Source of the DNA: JARFQW01 sp963842955
GTDB taxonomy: Bacteria > Pseudomonadota > Gammaproteobacteria > Steroidobacterales > XN24
Assembly: GCA_963842955.1 (NCBI GenBank)
Contig: CAWJIJ010000005.1
Span: forward strand, 248,001 to 312,000
Direction: 5' to 3'
Length of the DNA stretch: 64,000 nt
Of this stretch, positions 42,723 to 52,693 are shown piece by piece (positions within the stretch are counted from its first letter, which is position 1; every line of letters starts with the position of its first letter). The position numbers were made by a program, and so were the translations under genes. The notes below the pieces were generated by a model. That model saw only the letters and a list, made by a program, of their open reading frames with translations. It made no database searches and was not told where the DNA came from.

Positions 42723-44909
42723 ATGAGCAAGGACAACACGGATATCGGGATCTCCCGCCGCACGTTTATCAAGACAGGCCTCGGTGCGGGCGCAGGCCTT
42801 AGCCTGGGCGTCTGGCTGCCGGCCCTCGCGCAGATGGGCGGGCCGGGGAAGGCCGGGACTGAACTCACGGCCGCGGCGCTCGAGCCCAACGCGTTTGTGC
42901 GAATCGGTCCCGATGGGGTCGTCCGGGTCGTGGCCAAGCACCTGGAGATGGGCCAGGGTTCCTGGACGGGACTGGCCACGCTGGTGGCCGAGGAACTCGA
43001 CGCCGACTGGGACCAGGTGGAAGTGGTGGGCGCGCCGGCTGACGCGTCGCGCTACAACAACTTGCTCATGGGACCCGTGCAGGTAACCGGCGGCAGCACG
43101 GCGATGGCCAATTCCCACACCCAGATGCGTGAAGCCGGTGCGGCGGCCCGGGCCATGATCCTGGCCGCGGCGGCCGAGCGCTGGGGCGTGGATGCCGATG
43201 ACATTACCATCGACAAGGGGGTGGTGTCCGGTCCGGCGTCCGCACAGACCGCCGGCTTCGGAGAACTGGCTGAAGCCGCGGCCTCACAACCCGTGCCGGA
43301 CATCCTTTTTCTGAAGGACCGGAAGGATTTCCGGCTCATCGGCCAGATGCTCCCCCGAAAGGACAATCCCGGCAAGGTCAACGGGACGGCGCTGTATACC
43401 CAGGACGTGCGCCTGCCGGACATGCTGACCGCCGTGGTCCTGCACTCGCCCCGGTTTGGCGGCCGGTTGGCCGGATTTGACGCGGACGACGCGAAGAAGG
43501 TCTCCGGTGTCGTGGATGTCTTCGAGATTCCTTCAGGGGTCGCCGTGCTCGCCCGGGACACGTGGAGTGCAATGTCGGGCCGGGACGCGCTGCGCGCCGA
43601 GTGGGACGACAGCGCGGCGTTCACGGGCACCGCCGGGGAACTCATGTCCCGGTATCGGGACCTGGCGGACCAGCCCGGCGCGGTGGTCCGTGCCGATGGC
43701 GATGTGACTGCGGCGCTCGCCGGGGCCGACGAGGTCATCACGGCCGACTACGAGTTCCCGTTTCTCGCCCACGCTACGCTGGAGCCCATGAACTGTGTGG
43801 TTCGGGTTGACTCGAAGGGCTGCGAAATTTTCAATGGCGCGCAGCTGCAAACCGGCGATCAGTTGGTGGTGGCGCGGGCGCTGGGCATAGAGCCGGGCCA
43901 GGTCAGGATCCATATGCTCTATGCGGGCGGCTCATTCGGCCGGAGAGCCAATCCGCACTCGGATTACGTGCTCGAAGCGGCGCATATCGCGAAACGCCTG
44001 GGCAAGCCCATTCCGGTCAAGCTGGTCTGGAGCCGCGAAGACGACATGCGGGCCGGCTACTATCGGCCGATGTATTTCCATCGCCTCCAGGGCGCGGTGG
44101 CGCCTGACGGAACACCGAGCCTGTGGCAGCACCGGATTGTGGGCCAGTCCATCGTGACGGGAACGGCCTTTGCCGATGCACTCATGCTGGATGGCGTGGA
44201 CAGCACGTCCGTTGAGGGGGCATCGGACCTGCCCTACGCGATTCCCAACATGGCGGTGGACCTGCATTCGCCGGTTGTGCCCGTCCCCGTGCAGTGGTGG
44301 CGGGCGGTCGGCTCCACGCATACGGCGTTTTCCACCGAGACGTTCATCGATGAACTCGCGCTGGCGGCCGGAAAAGACCCGGTCGATTATCGGCTCGGTC
44401 TGCTTGGAGATCATCCGCGTCATGCGCGTGTGCTGCAGCTGGCGGCTGAGAAGGGTGGATGGGGCGCGGCCGCGCCAGAGGGTCAGTTCCGCGGTATTGC
44501 CGTTCACGAGTCTTTCAATACCCGCGTGGCCCAGGTCGCCGATGTCAGCGTCGACGACAATGGTGGCTGGAAGGTCCACCGGGTCGTGATTGCGGTGGAC
44601 TGCGGTATGGCCATCAACCCCGACAATGTTCGCGCCCAGATGGAAGGCGGGATGGGCTTCGGCCTTTCGGCCGCCATGGGGGAAGCCATCACCTTTGACG
44701 GCGGCCGGGTCGTCGAGGGCAATTATGATGGCTATCCCGTACTGCGCATCAACCAGATGCCGAAAGTGGACGTGCACATCGTGAAATCCGACGCGCCGCC
44801 CACGGGCGTGGGCGAACCCGCGACGCCGGTGATCGCACCGGCCGTAGCCGTGGCGCTGCACCGGGCAACCGGACAGCGGTTGCGGAAGTTGCCGCTGAAG
44901 CTGGGGTGA
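42723..44909 (+). CDS. iorB: Molybdopterin-binding subunit of an isoquinoline 1-oxidoreductase-like aldehyde/xanthine dehydrogenase
   Basis: Catalytic subunit of 728 residues of the xanthine oxidase family. A Tat signal (SRRTFIKTGLGAGAGLSLGV) is followed by aldehyde-oxidase motifs AKHLEMGQGSWTGLATLVAE, MYAGGSFGRRANPHSDY and, at the C-terminus, the active-site stretch PTGVGEPATPVIAPAVAVAL with the catalytic Glu. The substrate could be an N-heterocycle or an aldehyde. Requires molybdenum cytosine dinucleotide; no maturation gene is adjacent. The metal link to the Tup importer in region 1 is only suggestive. Confidence 0.9.
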   Translation: MSKDNTDIGISRRTFIKTGLGAGAGLSLGVWLPALAQMGGPGKAGTELTAAALEPNAFVRIGPDGVVRVVAKHLEMGQGSWTGLATLVAEELDADWDQVEVVGAPADASRYNNLLMGPVQVTGGSTAMANSHTQMREAGAAARAMILAAAAERWGVDADDITIDKGVVSGPASAQTAGFGELAEAAASQPVPDILFLKDRKDFRLIGQMLPRKDNPGKVNGTALYTQDVRLPDMLTAVVLHSPRFGGRLAGFDADDAKKVSGVVDVFEIPSGVAVLARDTWSAMSGRDALRAEWDDSAAFTGTAGELMSRYRDLADQPGAVVRADGDVTAALAGADEVITADYEFPFLAHATLEPMNCVVRVDSKGCEIFNGAQLQTGDQLVVARALGIEPGQVRIHMLYAGGSFGRRANPHSDYVLEAAHIAKRLGKPIPVKLVWSREDDMRAGYYRPMYFHRLQGAVAPDGTPSLWQHRIVGQSIVTGTAFADALMLDGVDSTSVEGASDLPYAIPNMAVDLHSPVVPVPVQWWRAVGSTHTAFSTETFIDELALAAGKDPVDYRLGLLGDHPRHARVLQLAAEKGGWGAAAPEGQFRGIAVHESFNTRVAQVADVSVDDNGGWKVHRVVIAVDCGMAINPDNVRAQMEGGMGFGLSAAMGEAITFDGGRVVEGNYDGYPVLRINQMPKVDVHIVKSDAPPTGVGEPATPVIAPAVAVALHRATGQRLRKLPLKLG

Positions 44910-44931
44910 GGCTGCCGTTGGGCAAGCCCGT

Positions 44932-45999
44932 CTAGCGTTCGCGAAAGGCGGTTGCTACCGCCTGTTCAGCCGGGCCGCGGGCCTTGTGCAAGGATTCGAG
45001 AAGTGCCATCTGGGTTGCGGCCCGGATTCGGTTGTGTTCGCTTCGCGAAGCGAAGCGGGCGGGATCCCACCCGAAGTACGATTCGTTGAGTGCGTCTGCA
45101 CAGAACCGCGCGGCCAGCTCGGTGATGATCAGGCCGATGCCCGGCACGATGGCGGCCCGCTCTTCCGGGGAAATCCCGTCGCCGGCGGTTTCCGCGTAGC
45201 CGGCGAGCCCGGCCTCGAGAAAATCGGTCCGGAAGGCGCCGCTCGGGTTGTCTTCTCCTCCCGGATTGCACCAGGAACGAAACGCGTCACCCAGCTCAAG
45301 ATGCAGCGGCATGCGCGCGACAGTGTCGAGATCCACGAGCGCAATCGCCGTGGCGTCCGCTTGGTCAAACACGAAGTTGTTGATTTTCGGGTCGCCGTGG
45401 ACGACCCGCGGTTCGCGGGCTGTTATCGGGTCGAGACATTCCGCCGCCGCGAGAATGGTTTCGCCGAGGTCTGCGATCGCCGGATAGTTCGCATGATCCC
45501 GATGGGCATCCAGACTTTCCCGGAGTGCGGCAAGATGCCGGAGGGTGTCGTGCACACCGGGCCGGGTGTTTCGAAAGGGCTGATCGAAGTCGGCGAGGGC
45601 TGCGTGAAACCTGCCCAGGGCCCGGCCGGCAGCGGCTGCCTCGGCGGGGCTCTCCAGGACCTGGGGGGTGCGGCCCGGGATCCAGTCCATCAACCGCCAT
45701 ACTTCTCCGGCGGCCTCGTGCCAGAGTTCGCCGTCCTTTGTCCGGATCAGCCGCGGCGTGGTCACACCGCGTTCCGACAAGTGGGCGGTCACCGCCTCGA
45801 TGTCTTCGTTCACGATGGCCGGAAAGATCGGGTTCAGCCGCTGGAGAGCCCCCTCGCGGCCCTCGCGGTCCGCGACCCGCCAGGTGGCGTTGATCAGGCC
45901 CCCGGCAACCCTCCGGACGAGGGCCGGATCCAGGTCATAGGCGGCCAGGGCGCCCGCAAAGGACGCCTGATCTGCCGACTCATGGGTGGGTTTGTCCAC
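44932..45999 (-). CDS. Aminoglycoside phosphotransferase-fold kinase
   Basis: Cytoplasmic protein of 355 residues with the APH fold: an N-terminal lobe (RRVAGGLINATWRVADREGR), the Brenner motif VVHGDPKINNFVF and the metal-binding ALVDLDTVARMPLHLELGDA. Relatives include choline/homoserine kinases and N-acetylhexosamine kinases; the pattern with Asn after HGDPK and the DLDT motif favours a small-metabolite kinase rather than drug resistance. GTG start 45999 chosen for the conserved N-terminus. It ends near the convergent iorB gene. Confidence 0.8.
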   Translation of the reverse strand: MDKPTHESADQASFAGALAAYDLDPALVRRVAGGLINATWRVADREGREGALQRLNPIFPAIVNEDIEAVTAHLSERGVTTPRLIRTKDGELWHEAAGEVWRLMDWIPGRTPQVLESPAEAAAAGRALGRFHAALADFDQPFRNTRPGVHDTLRHLAALRESLDAHRDHANYPAIADLGETILAAAECLDPITAREPRVVHGDPKINNFVFDQADATAIALVDLDTVARMPLHLELGDAFRSWCNPGGEDNPSGAFRTDFLEAGLAGYAETAGDGISPEERAAIVPGIGLIITELAARFCADALNESYFGWDPARFASRSEHNRIRAATQMALLESLHKARGPAEQAVATAFRER

Positions 46000-46153
46000 G
46001 GGGCGACATGATGGCCGCTGGGGACGATGACTGCAAAAAAATGCAGGTCGTCGCAGGTCTACTATCTTTATGCCTTCCAGAGGCACATGCCCCAGGATTT
46101 CATCGTGAGCCGCCAGCGGCTTGCTAATCCAGATCGAGGGAGAGGGAACCGTC

Positions 46154-46606
46154 ATGGGTTTGATGAATTTGTTCGGATTCGGAAAGGACAAGGGCCAGAA
46201 GGTCTTCGAGGAAGAGGCCGAGGCGGCCGCGAAGATCACCGCACAGATCGAGGGGGCCCTGGGCGGCATCAAGAATCTTGATGTCAAGTTTGACGACGGC
46301 ACGGTGACCCTTTGTGGCGATTGTGACAGCCAGGCCCAGCGGGAGCAGGCCATCCTGATGGCCGGGAACGTCCAGGGTGTCACCGGGGTGCTCGCCAATG
46401 AGCTGAAGGCTCCGGAGCCACCGGAAAAACAGGCCAAGGTGGAGTTCTACGAGATCAAGAGTGGTGACAGCCTGTCGCTCATTGCCAAACGCTATTACGG
46501 CGATCCGATGGCCTACAAGCGAATCTACGAGGCCAACAAGGAAGTGATCGGGGACAACCCCGACAAGATCTATCCCGGCCAGCAGATCCGTATCCCCCTT
46601 GACTGA
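46154..46606 (+). CDS. kbp: BON-LysM protein, Kbp (YgaU)-like potassium-binding protein
   Basis: Cytoplasmic protein of 150 residues: a short amphipathic N-terminus (MGLMNLFGFGKDKGQK), a BON domain (about 25-85, DVKFDDGTVTLCGDCDSQAQ) and a LysM domain (about 97-148, YEIKSGDSLSLIAKRYYGDP through YPGQQIRIPLD). The domain order and length match Escherichia coli Kbp, which binds K+. GAGGGAACC precedes the ATG. Confidence 0.88.
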   Translation: MGLMNLFGFGKDKGQKVFEEEAEAAAKITAQIEGALGGIKNLDVKFDDGTVTLCGDCDSQAQREQAILMAGNVQGVTGVLANELKAPEPPEKQAKVEFYEIKSGDSLSLIAKRYYGDPMAYKRIYEANKEVIGDNPDKIYPGQQIRIPLD

Positions 46607-46645
46607 GCCCACGCGGCCGGCGGCCGCGTGTCCGGAGAAAACGAC

Positions 46646-47254
46646 ATGAGAATTCTTGCCATCATCGCCGTTCTGGCCACGACTCTGATGACCTCGGGTT
46701 GCGGCTACAACCGGCTCCAGGCCCAGGACGAGCAGATCACCGCAGCGTGGGCCGAGGTCCTGAACCAGTACCAGCGCCGCGCGGACCTGATCCCCAACCT
46801 CGTGGAGACCGTGAAGGGCTTTGCGGCCCAGGAACAGGAAGTGCTGGTCGGGGTCACCGAGGCCCGGTCGAAGGTCAGTTCGATCCAGGCGACGCCTGAG
46901 CTGATCAACGATCCCCAGGCGTTTGCCCAGTTCCAGGCGGCCCAGGGTGAACTCTCCAGCGCCCTGTCACGGCTCCTGGTCACCGTAGAGCGGTATCCGG
47001 AACTCAAGTCGGACCAGAATTTCCGTGATCTCCAGGCCCAGCTGGAAGGCACGGAGAACCGGATCACCGTCGCCCGTAATCGCTACATTCAGGCGGTTCA
47101 GGAATACAACACGACCGTGCGGTCATTCCCGACCAATCTGACCGCCATGATTTTCGGCTTCGACACGAAGGCGAGTTTCGCCCCGGAGAACGAGGCGGAG
47201 ATCAGCAAGCCGCCGTCGGTGGACTTCGGGACGTCAGAAGAGAAGGACGGCTGA
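46646..47254 (+). CDS. lemA: LemA family protein
   Basis: Membrane-anchored coiled-coil protein of 202 residues. A lipobox-like start (ATTLMTSGCGYNRLQ) is followed by the family block AWAEVLNQYQRRADLIPNLV, then ETVKGFAAQEQ, and the C-terminal YNTTVRSFPTNLTAMIFGF. LemA genes are commonly followed by TPM-domain genes, as here. Function is poorly defined. Confidence 0.92.
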   Translation: MRILAIIAVLATTLMTSGCGYNRLQAQDEQITAAWAEVLNQYQRRADLIPNLVETVKGFAAQEQEVLVGVTEARSKVSSIQATPELINDPQAFAQFQAAQGELSSALSRLLVTVERYPELKSDQNFRDLQAQLEGTENRITVARNRYIQAVQEYNTTVRSFPTNLTAMIFGFDTKASFAPENEAEISKPPSVDFGTSEEKDG

Positions 47255-47267
47255 AGGTTCTCCGGCT

Positions 47268-48155
47268 TTGATTTCCGCCCGCAGGCGGCCATGGCTCCCG
47301 TTGCTCCTGCTGCTTGCAGGGGCAACGGGCGTCTCGGCGCAGGACCTGGTCCCGGTACCCGAACTCCAGACCCGTGTGACGGATGTTGCGGGCATCCTGG
47401 ATTCGTCCCAGGCCGCGGCCCTCGAAGCAAAGCTCAAGGCGCTCGAGGACCAGACGGGGGCGCAGGTCGCGGTGCTGATCATCCCCACCGCCAGGCCCGA
47501 GGCCATCGAACAGTATGCGCTGCGGGTCGCGGATGCCTGGAAGCTGGGCCGGGAGGATGTGGACGACGGCGCGCTCCTGTTGATCGCGACCCAGGATCGC
47601 CAGGTCCGCATCGAAGTCGGCTATGGGCTGGAGGGGGCACTGACTGACGCCACGTCGCGGCGCATAATCGCCGAGGCCATCGTTCCGCACTTCCGCACCG
47701 GTGACATGTACGGCGGCACGGCGGCAGGCGTGGATCGAATGCTGGCCGTGGTTCGTGGCGAGGAGCTGCCGGCGCCGGAAGCCCGCAGCGGTGGTGACGG
47801 TCCGGCTGCCTACCTGCCGCTGGCTTTTTTCCTCGCCATTATTGCCGGTGGCATTCTGAGCAGGCTGTTCGGACGGTTTCTCGGCGCTGCCGCCACCGGC
47901 GGGCTTGCCGGGTTTGTCGCCTTCAGCCTGTCGGGTCTGCTTGCGGCGGCCGGCATGGCAGGCCTGGTGGCGTTCCTGCTGACGCTGATGTTCGGCGCGT
48001 CCAGCGGCCGCCGCTGGTCCAGCCACGGCCGCCACGGCGGTGGCGGTTTCGGAGGCTATGGTGGCGGCGGATTCGGAGGCGGGGGCGGCTTTGGCGGAGG
48101 ATTCGGGGGCGGTGGCGGCGGCTTTGGCGGCGGCGGCGCATCAGGGAGCTGGTAA
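47268..48155 (+). CDS. TPM domain protein with glycine-rich tail (YgcG-like)
   Basis: Exported protein of 295 residues. A signal peptide (WLPLLLLLAGATGVSA) precedes a TPM domain (about 35-165, with VTDVAGILDSSQAAALEAKL and VRIEVGYGLEGALTDATSRR). Three hydrophobic segments follow (about 185-245), then a tail made almost only of Gly and Phe (48040-48145). The start appears to be TTG at 47268; no ATG precedes the signal. Coupled to the next gene by a TAATG overlap. Confidence 0.88.
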   Translation: MISARRRPWLPLLLLLAGATGVSAQDLVPVPELQTRVTDVAGILDSSQAAALEAKLKALEDQTGAQVAVLIIPTARPEAIEQYALRVADAWKLGREDVDDGALLLIATQDRQVRIEVGYGLEGALTDATSRRIIAEAIVPHFRTGDMYGGTAAGVDRMLAVVRGEELPAPEARSGGDGPAAYLPLAFFLAIIAGGILSRLFGRFLGAAATGGLAGFVAFSLSGLLAAAGMAGLVAFLLTLMFGASSGRRWSSHGRHGGGGFGGYGGGGFGGGGGFGGGFGGGGGGFGGGGASGSW

Positions 48156-48652
48156 TGGGGATTGGCCGGTTTTTTCGACACGTCTTCACGACCCAATGGG
48201 GTCTTGACCGGGCATTCAACGCCGAAACCCGGGCCGCCATCGAAGAGGCCATCAGCGCGACGGAGAAGACTCATCGCGGCGAGCTACGGTTCGCCGTCGA
48301 AGCACGGCTGGATAGCTGGGCTCTGCTGGGAGGCGAAACCGCCCACGAACGTTCCCTGGATGTCTTCGCGAATCTCGGTATCTGGGACACCGAGGACAAT
48401 TCAGGAATCCTCATTTATGTCCTTCTCGCCGACCACCACGTAGCCATTGTCGCGGATCGGGGCTACCGGGGCCTGGTCAGTGACGAGCAGTGGCGGGCTG
48501 TCTGCGCGGAGATGGAGAAGGCCTTTCGCGCCGGTGACTTTCGCCAGGGCGCCATCGACGGCATCCTCGGCGCTGCCCGCTTTGCGGCAGAGTTCTTCCC
48601 CCTGGACGGCGACAATCCCGACGAACTGCCCAACGAGATGATCTTCCTGTGA
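48155..48652 (+). CDS. TPM domain protein, cytoplasmic paralogue
   Basis: Protein of 165 residues with a TPM domain (GELRFAVEARLDSWALLGGE; SGILIYVLLADHHVAIVADR, then GYRGLVSDEQW) but no signal peptide or tail. It overlaps the upstream TPM gene and completes a lemA-TPM-TPM module. Confidence 0.88.
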   Translation: MGIGRFFRHVFTTQWGLDRAFNAETRAAIEEAISATEKTHRGELRFAVEARLDSWALLGGETAHERSLDVFANLGIWDTEDNSGILIYVLLADHHVAIVADRGYRGLVSDEQWRAVCAEMEKAFRAGDFRQGAIDGILGAARFAAEFFPLDGDNPDELPNEMIFL

Positions 48653-48737
48653 TGGCGGCGCGGGCTCCGAGCCCGATCCTGGCGGGCGTACATCGCCCAG
48701 ACATGCCCCGCCGACAACCCGATTACCGGTTGCTTCG

Positions 48738-49196
48738 ATGAGCTGTATTTTTTGTGAGATTGCGGCTGGGGCGCGGGCCGCCAGCATGGTCTGGGAGGAT
48801 GACTGCTGCCTGGCGTTCATGGACCTCCACCCGGTGCGTGCCGGTCACGTGCTCGTCATCCCCCGGCGGCATGCCGTGTTGCTGACCGACCTGGACCAGG
48901 ACGAGCAGGCCAGGGTTTTCGCGGTGGCCGGGGCCATTCGCGCCGCGTCCCATGACGCCGGCTGGGGGACCGAGGGAGCCAACCTGATGCTCAACGACGG
49001 CGTCGCGGCCAATCAGCACATTCGACACGTGCACGTCCACATCCTGCCGAGGCAGCGAGGGGATGGTTTGAAGGTCTGGTGGGCCTTTGCCCGACGCATG
49101 CTCAACGTGTTCGGGTCCGCGGGCTCAAGATCCGGCCTGAACGCGCAGGCCGAACGGCTGCGACCGGGGGTCGCGAAGAGGCTGACACAGGCCTGA
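48738..49196 (+). CDS. HIT family hydrolase
   Basis: Protein of 152 residues with the HIT fold: N-terminal CIFCEIAAG, the middle block HPVRAGHVLVIPRRHAVLLT and the histidine triad HIRHVHVHILPR (HxHxH). It likely hydrolyses nucleotide phosphoramidates or dinucleoside polyphosphates. The C-terminal 40 residues extend beyond the usual HIT domain. Confidence 0.9.
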   Translation: MSCIFCEIAAGARAASMVWEDDCCLAFMDLHPVRAGHVLVIPRRHAVLLTDLDQDEQARVFAVAGAIRAASHDAGWGTEGANLMLNDGVAANQHIRHVHVHILPRQRGDGLKVWWAFARRMLNVFGSAGSRSGLNAQAERLRPGVAKRLTQA

Positions 49197-49204
49197 GCCT
49201 CCGG

Positions 49205-50935
49205 CTAGATGGAGATGGACCCCTCCCTGAAGTCCGTGCCCGCCAGGTGTGCGTTGATCAGCACGGGTCGGCCCTCGGCATGAAGCCGTCGGGCCTCGGC
49301 GATCACGTCGGCTGCCTCGGCGTCGTGCCGGATCACCAGGCCGGCGGCGCCGAATCCTTCCGCCACCCGGTGGTAGTCGGTTCGCGCCAGGCGTACGCCG
49401 GTGTCGTCTCCCAGCAGCTTCACCTGCTCGCGGGCGATCTGTGCCCAGCAGGCGTCGTTCCCGACCACGGCAATCACCGGGATGCCGTGGCGCACGAACG
49501 TGTCGAATTCCGCAATGCTGTAGCCCACGGATCCGTCGCCGTAGAGGATCCAGATTTCCGCGTTCTCACGCGCGGCCGCAGCTCCCAGCGCAAAACCGCC
49601 ACCGACACCGAGGGTGCCGAATGCGCCGGGATCCAGCCAGCGCAGGGGGCCCCTGGGACGCACGATATACGAGGCGGTGCCGACGAAGTCTCCGCCATCT
49701 GCAACCAGCACGCTGTGCTCGGGAAGCGCCGCGTCGATCGTTCGCAAGAGGGCGAGGGGATTGACCCCCTCGCCAGTCGTCCCGGCGCTCGCGGTGATTT
49801 CCGACTCCCGTTCGAGGTCGCGCTCTCGAAGCTGATCCGCCCACGGGCCCCAGGTCGTGCTGGCAGCATCGCCGAGGCCGCCTGCGACGGCCTGCAGGAA
49901 CAGCCCCGGATCCGCCAGCACGCCGATGGTGGGCCGGCGGTTGAGCCGCAGGTCGTGGCTGCTCCGGTTGGCGGAGACCAGCGTGGCCGCTCGCCGGACC
50001 TGGCGGCCATAGTCCAGCCGAAAATCACAGGGCACGCCGGCCAGGACCACCAGGTCGGCATTCTTGATGGCTTCCCGGCGCTTGTGGCGCATGTGCAGCC
50101 GATGGCTGGGACCCAGCAGGCCCCTGGCCATGCCGGAGAGGTAGACAGGGGCGCCGATGGACTCAAGGGCTTGCGCCACGATGCCCGCCGAAGCGCTTTC
50201 AGAGACCGCCTGGCTGCCGCAAACGATCACCGGCCGCGCGGCCTGTCTCAGCTTGGCGATGACGGTCTCCACGCGGCGCTCGTCCGGCGCCGGGGGCTCA
50301 GGGACGACAATCTCCGGCAGTGTCTCGGAGACACCGGAGAACAGTCGCTGCACCTTGCGAGACAGGTAGAAACCCAGCAGCCGGTCGTTGAGGGATTTCC
50401 CGCCGCTGGCAGCGCCGTACCACTGGGCAACGACTTCCCGGTCATAGAGCAGATCCACCGGGCACTCGACAAACACCGGGCCGGGCACGCCACTCTGTGC
50501 CGCCGAGAGCGCCTCGGCCACGCTGGGCGCCAGGTCCCGCACCCGGGTCACCGTGTGCAGTTGCTTCACGTGGGGCTCCATGAGGGCGCGCTGGTCGATG
50601 TCCTGGAGCGCGCCGCGATTCTTCAGGGCGGTCGCGGTGGCGCCGCCAAGAATAACGATCGGTGACTGGGCCAGTTGTGCATTCTTTACCGCCGTGAGCG
50701 TGTTTGTCAGGCCGGGCCCGGCAGTGACAGCGGCCACGCCGGGTACCCCCGTGAGCCGGGCGTAGGCGTCAGCGGCGAACACGGCGCTTGCTTCATGGCG
50801 GACATCGATGACTCGAATGCCCGCCTGTTTCGCCGCCACCAGGATGGGTGAGATGTGACCGCCACAAAGGGTAAAGAGGTGATCGACTCCGCGTGAGCGC
50901 AGAATCTCGGCAATCTGCGTTCCACCATTCTTCAT
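49205..50935 (-). CDS. Thiamine-diphosphate enzyme of the acetolactate synthase / 2-hydroxyacyl-CoA lyase-like group
   Basis: Enzyme of 576 residues with all three domains. The N-terminal Pyr domain carries the catalytic Glu in RHEASAVFAADAYARLTGVP, the central domain spans about 200-330, and the C-terminal PP domain has the ThDP motif ILYGDGSVGYSIAEFDTFVR ending near GNDACW. It resembles vertebrate ILVBL (2-hydroxyacyl-CoA lyase 2) more than biosynthetic IlvB. The next genes upstream encode a CoA-transferase and an unknown protein in the same direction, suggesting acyl-CoA cleavage chemistry; substrate unknown. Confidence 0.85.
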   Translation of the reverse strand: MKNGGTQIAEILRSRGVDHLFTLCGGHISPILVAAKQAGIRVIDVRHEASAVFAADAYARLTGVPGVAAVTAGPGLTNTLTAVKNAQLAQSPIVILGGATATALKNRGALQDIDQRALMEPHVKQLHTVTRVRDLAPSVAEALSAAQSGVPGPVFVECPVDLLYDREVVAQWYGAASGGKSLNDRLLGFYLSRKVQRLFSGVSETLPEIVVPEPPAPDERRVETVIAKLRQAARPVIVCGSQAVSESASAGIVAQALESIGAPVYLSGMARGLLGPSHRLHMRHKRREAIKNADLVVLAGVPCDFRLDYGRQVRRAATLVSANRSSHDLRLNRRPTIGVLADPGLFLQAVAGGLGDAASTTWGPWADQLRERDLERESEITASAGTTGEGVNPLALLRTIDAALPEHSVLVADGGDFVGTASYIVRPRGPLRWLDPGAFGTLGVGGGFALGAAAARENAEIWILYGDGSVGYSIAEFDTFVRHGIPVIAVVGNDACWAQIAREQVKLLGDDTGVRLARTDYHRVAEGFGAAGLVIRHDAEAADVIAEARRLHAEGRPVLINAHLAGTDFREGSISI

Positions 50936-50984
50936 GTTTTTTGCTCCCTGTCCCGGGCTGTTCCATTGAACCCGAGCACTATTC

Positions 50985-52693
50985 TCACGCGTCCGTTCCG
51001 GGCACGAATCCGCGGCCGGTTACCACCGATGCCGGAGCCACGAGCGGACCGCCTGGCGGCACCCGAATCTCCACGTCCACGGCGTCCAGTATGTCTTTCT
51101 CCAGGTCAACGCCCGGCATGAGGGTCTCGATCTCCAGGCCCTCGGAAGTCAGGCGGAATACGCCGGCGGACGTGACATACAGGACCTGCTTCCCATCGGC
51201 CTGCGCCTGGGCGCCGGAGAAGGTCACTTCATGAACGTTTGGCACGAGCTTCGGCCGGCCCGGCTTTTGGAGGACCAGGCGTTCGTCCCTGGATATCCCA
51301 CGTGGCGCCGTGCATCCAGCGGCCGATGAAGATCACCGTTCGGGCGGCATGGGTAATGCTGGGGAAGCCCGCCGGGCCCGACATAGTCCGTCACGTCGGA
51401 ACCTCGCCGCGACACATTCACGTTGCCGAAGGCATCGAACTCGAGGAATCCCAGCAGGGCGGCGTCGAGATGCTTCTTGTAGAAATCGAACATCCAGGCG
51501 GAACTTTCGAACTCGCTCGGGATTGACCGCGGCGCCGAAATAGATGCCGGGTGCGGGCAGCCGCCCGTAGACGCCGGTTTCCGTCGTAAACGTCACGCCC
51601 TCGTTCAAGGGGCTCTCGTAGATCTCCCGGCAGACTTCCTCGCCGAAACCCACACCAATATTCACGTGCGCCGGACGGGCGACGTGGCGGGCGAACGTGT
51701 CGGCTCCCAGCCGCGCCAGTGCCTGTTCCACCGGACCCCTGCGGGGCGTCAGCGATAACACCCGATTGACGAATCGCAGCGTCTCGCAGGCTTCGTGATC
51801 GTTCCCGTCTCCGCCGGGGGTGAACATGGGCCACGGTCTGACCTGCGGCGAGAGGATGGTCTGCTCGGCGCGGGGATCGACCACCACGGCGTCGACCAGC
51901 TCCGCGGGAAGATCGGCTTCTTCGGGCCGGCGAATCGATGAGTCCCGGCAACTGCTGCAATGACGAGGCCCCCGTTGGCCTTGGCCGCGCGCGCGGCCTC
52001 CCGGTTTTCGGTGATCGTTGCGGCGTCCCGGAAATAGATGTTGCCCTTGCGGTCAGCCCACGGGCGCGTTGAAGAACGCCAGATCCACGGCGGGGAGGTG
52101 GTAGCGCAAACGGTCGCCTGCCACGGTGACGAGATTGTCCGACCCGCTCGGGCGCCACCGGTGACCCGCGGCCACAGCGCGGATCCAGGAACGTGCCCGT
52201 GCCGGTGTGGCTGTCTGCCCAGCAGCGACCTTCGGCCTGGGCCTGCCAGCGCCTCGGTCATTTCGCCCTGGGGCAGGACATGCAGCTCGAGGGCGCTCTG
52301 GCCGGCCAGGTTAAGGAGTGACTTCGCGGTTTCCACGTGGCCCGAAATAAAGCGCCGGACCAGGCCGGGTTCACCCAGTTCCTCGACGGTTCCGGGCGCT
52401 CTCCCCCTGCCCCCCTGGCCGCCGACCGCAATCCAGGTGAGATCCCGGGGCCGTCCGCAGGCACGGAATCGATTTCGAAGTGCCCGGAACAGCACTGTGC
52501 AGCGGGCGTTGCCGGCCATGCCGCAGGAAATGCCCACCGCGCCATCCGGCACGAGGGCCACCGCTTCGTCAGCGCTCATGAACCGTCGATCCAGGTCGGG
52601 GTCGGGGGGGCAGTAGTCCGTTGGACACCGGTCCCAGGTCAGCCGCCAGACCAGAATCCGGCCCAGGAGCGCGATTCGCTGCAGCGGAGTCAT
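50985..52693 (-). CDS. Acyl-CoA:carboxylate CoA-transferase (multiple insertion frameshifts)
   Basis: Fused alpha/beta family I CoA-transferase of about 565 residues after correction. The order is RFMSADEAVALVPDGAVGIS, ALELHVLPQGEMTEAL, TGTGTFLDPR, DRKGNIYFRDAATITENREA, FGEEVCREIYESPLNEGVTF (the GE-type active-site region), FDAFGNVNVSRRGSDVTDYV and a C-terminal beta domain. The frame breaks eight times, near 52246, 52155, 52057, 51944, 51924, 51519, 51367 and 51287. Each is repaired by removing one base, so a sequencing artefact is likelier than decay. The ATG at 52693 overlaps the upstream gene (ATGA). Confidence 0.75.

Noticed and set aside
49079..50665. 528-codon open frame on the plus strand
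   Set aside because: Antisense to the ThDP enzyme, whose motifs are unmistakable; only its first bases belong to the HIT gene in another frame.
50985..52693. Programmed frameshifting or phase variation in the CoA-transferase gene
   Set aside because: Eight shifts of the same sign at ordinary short runs, with no slippery heptamers or long repeats; sequence error explains them better.
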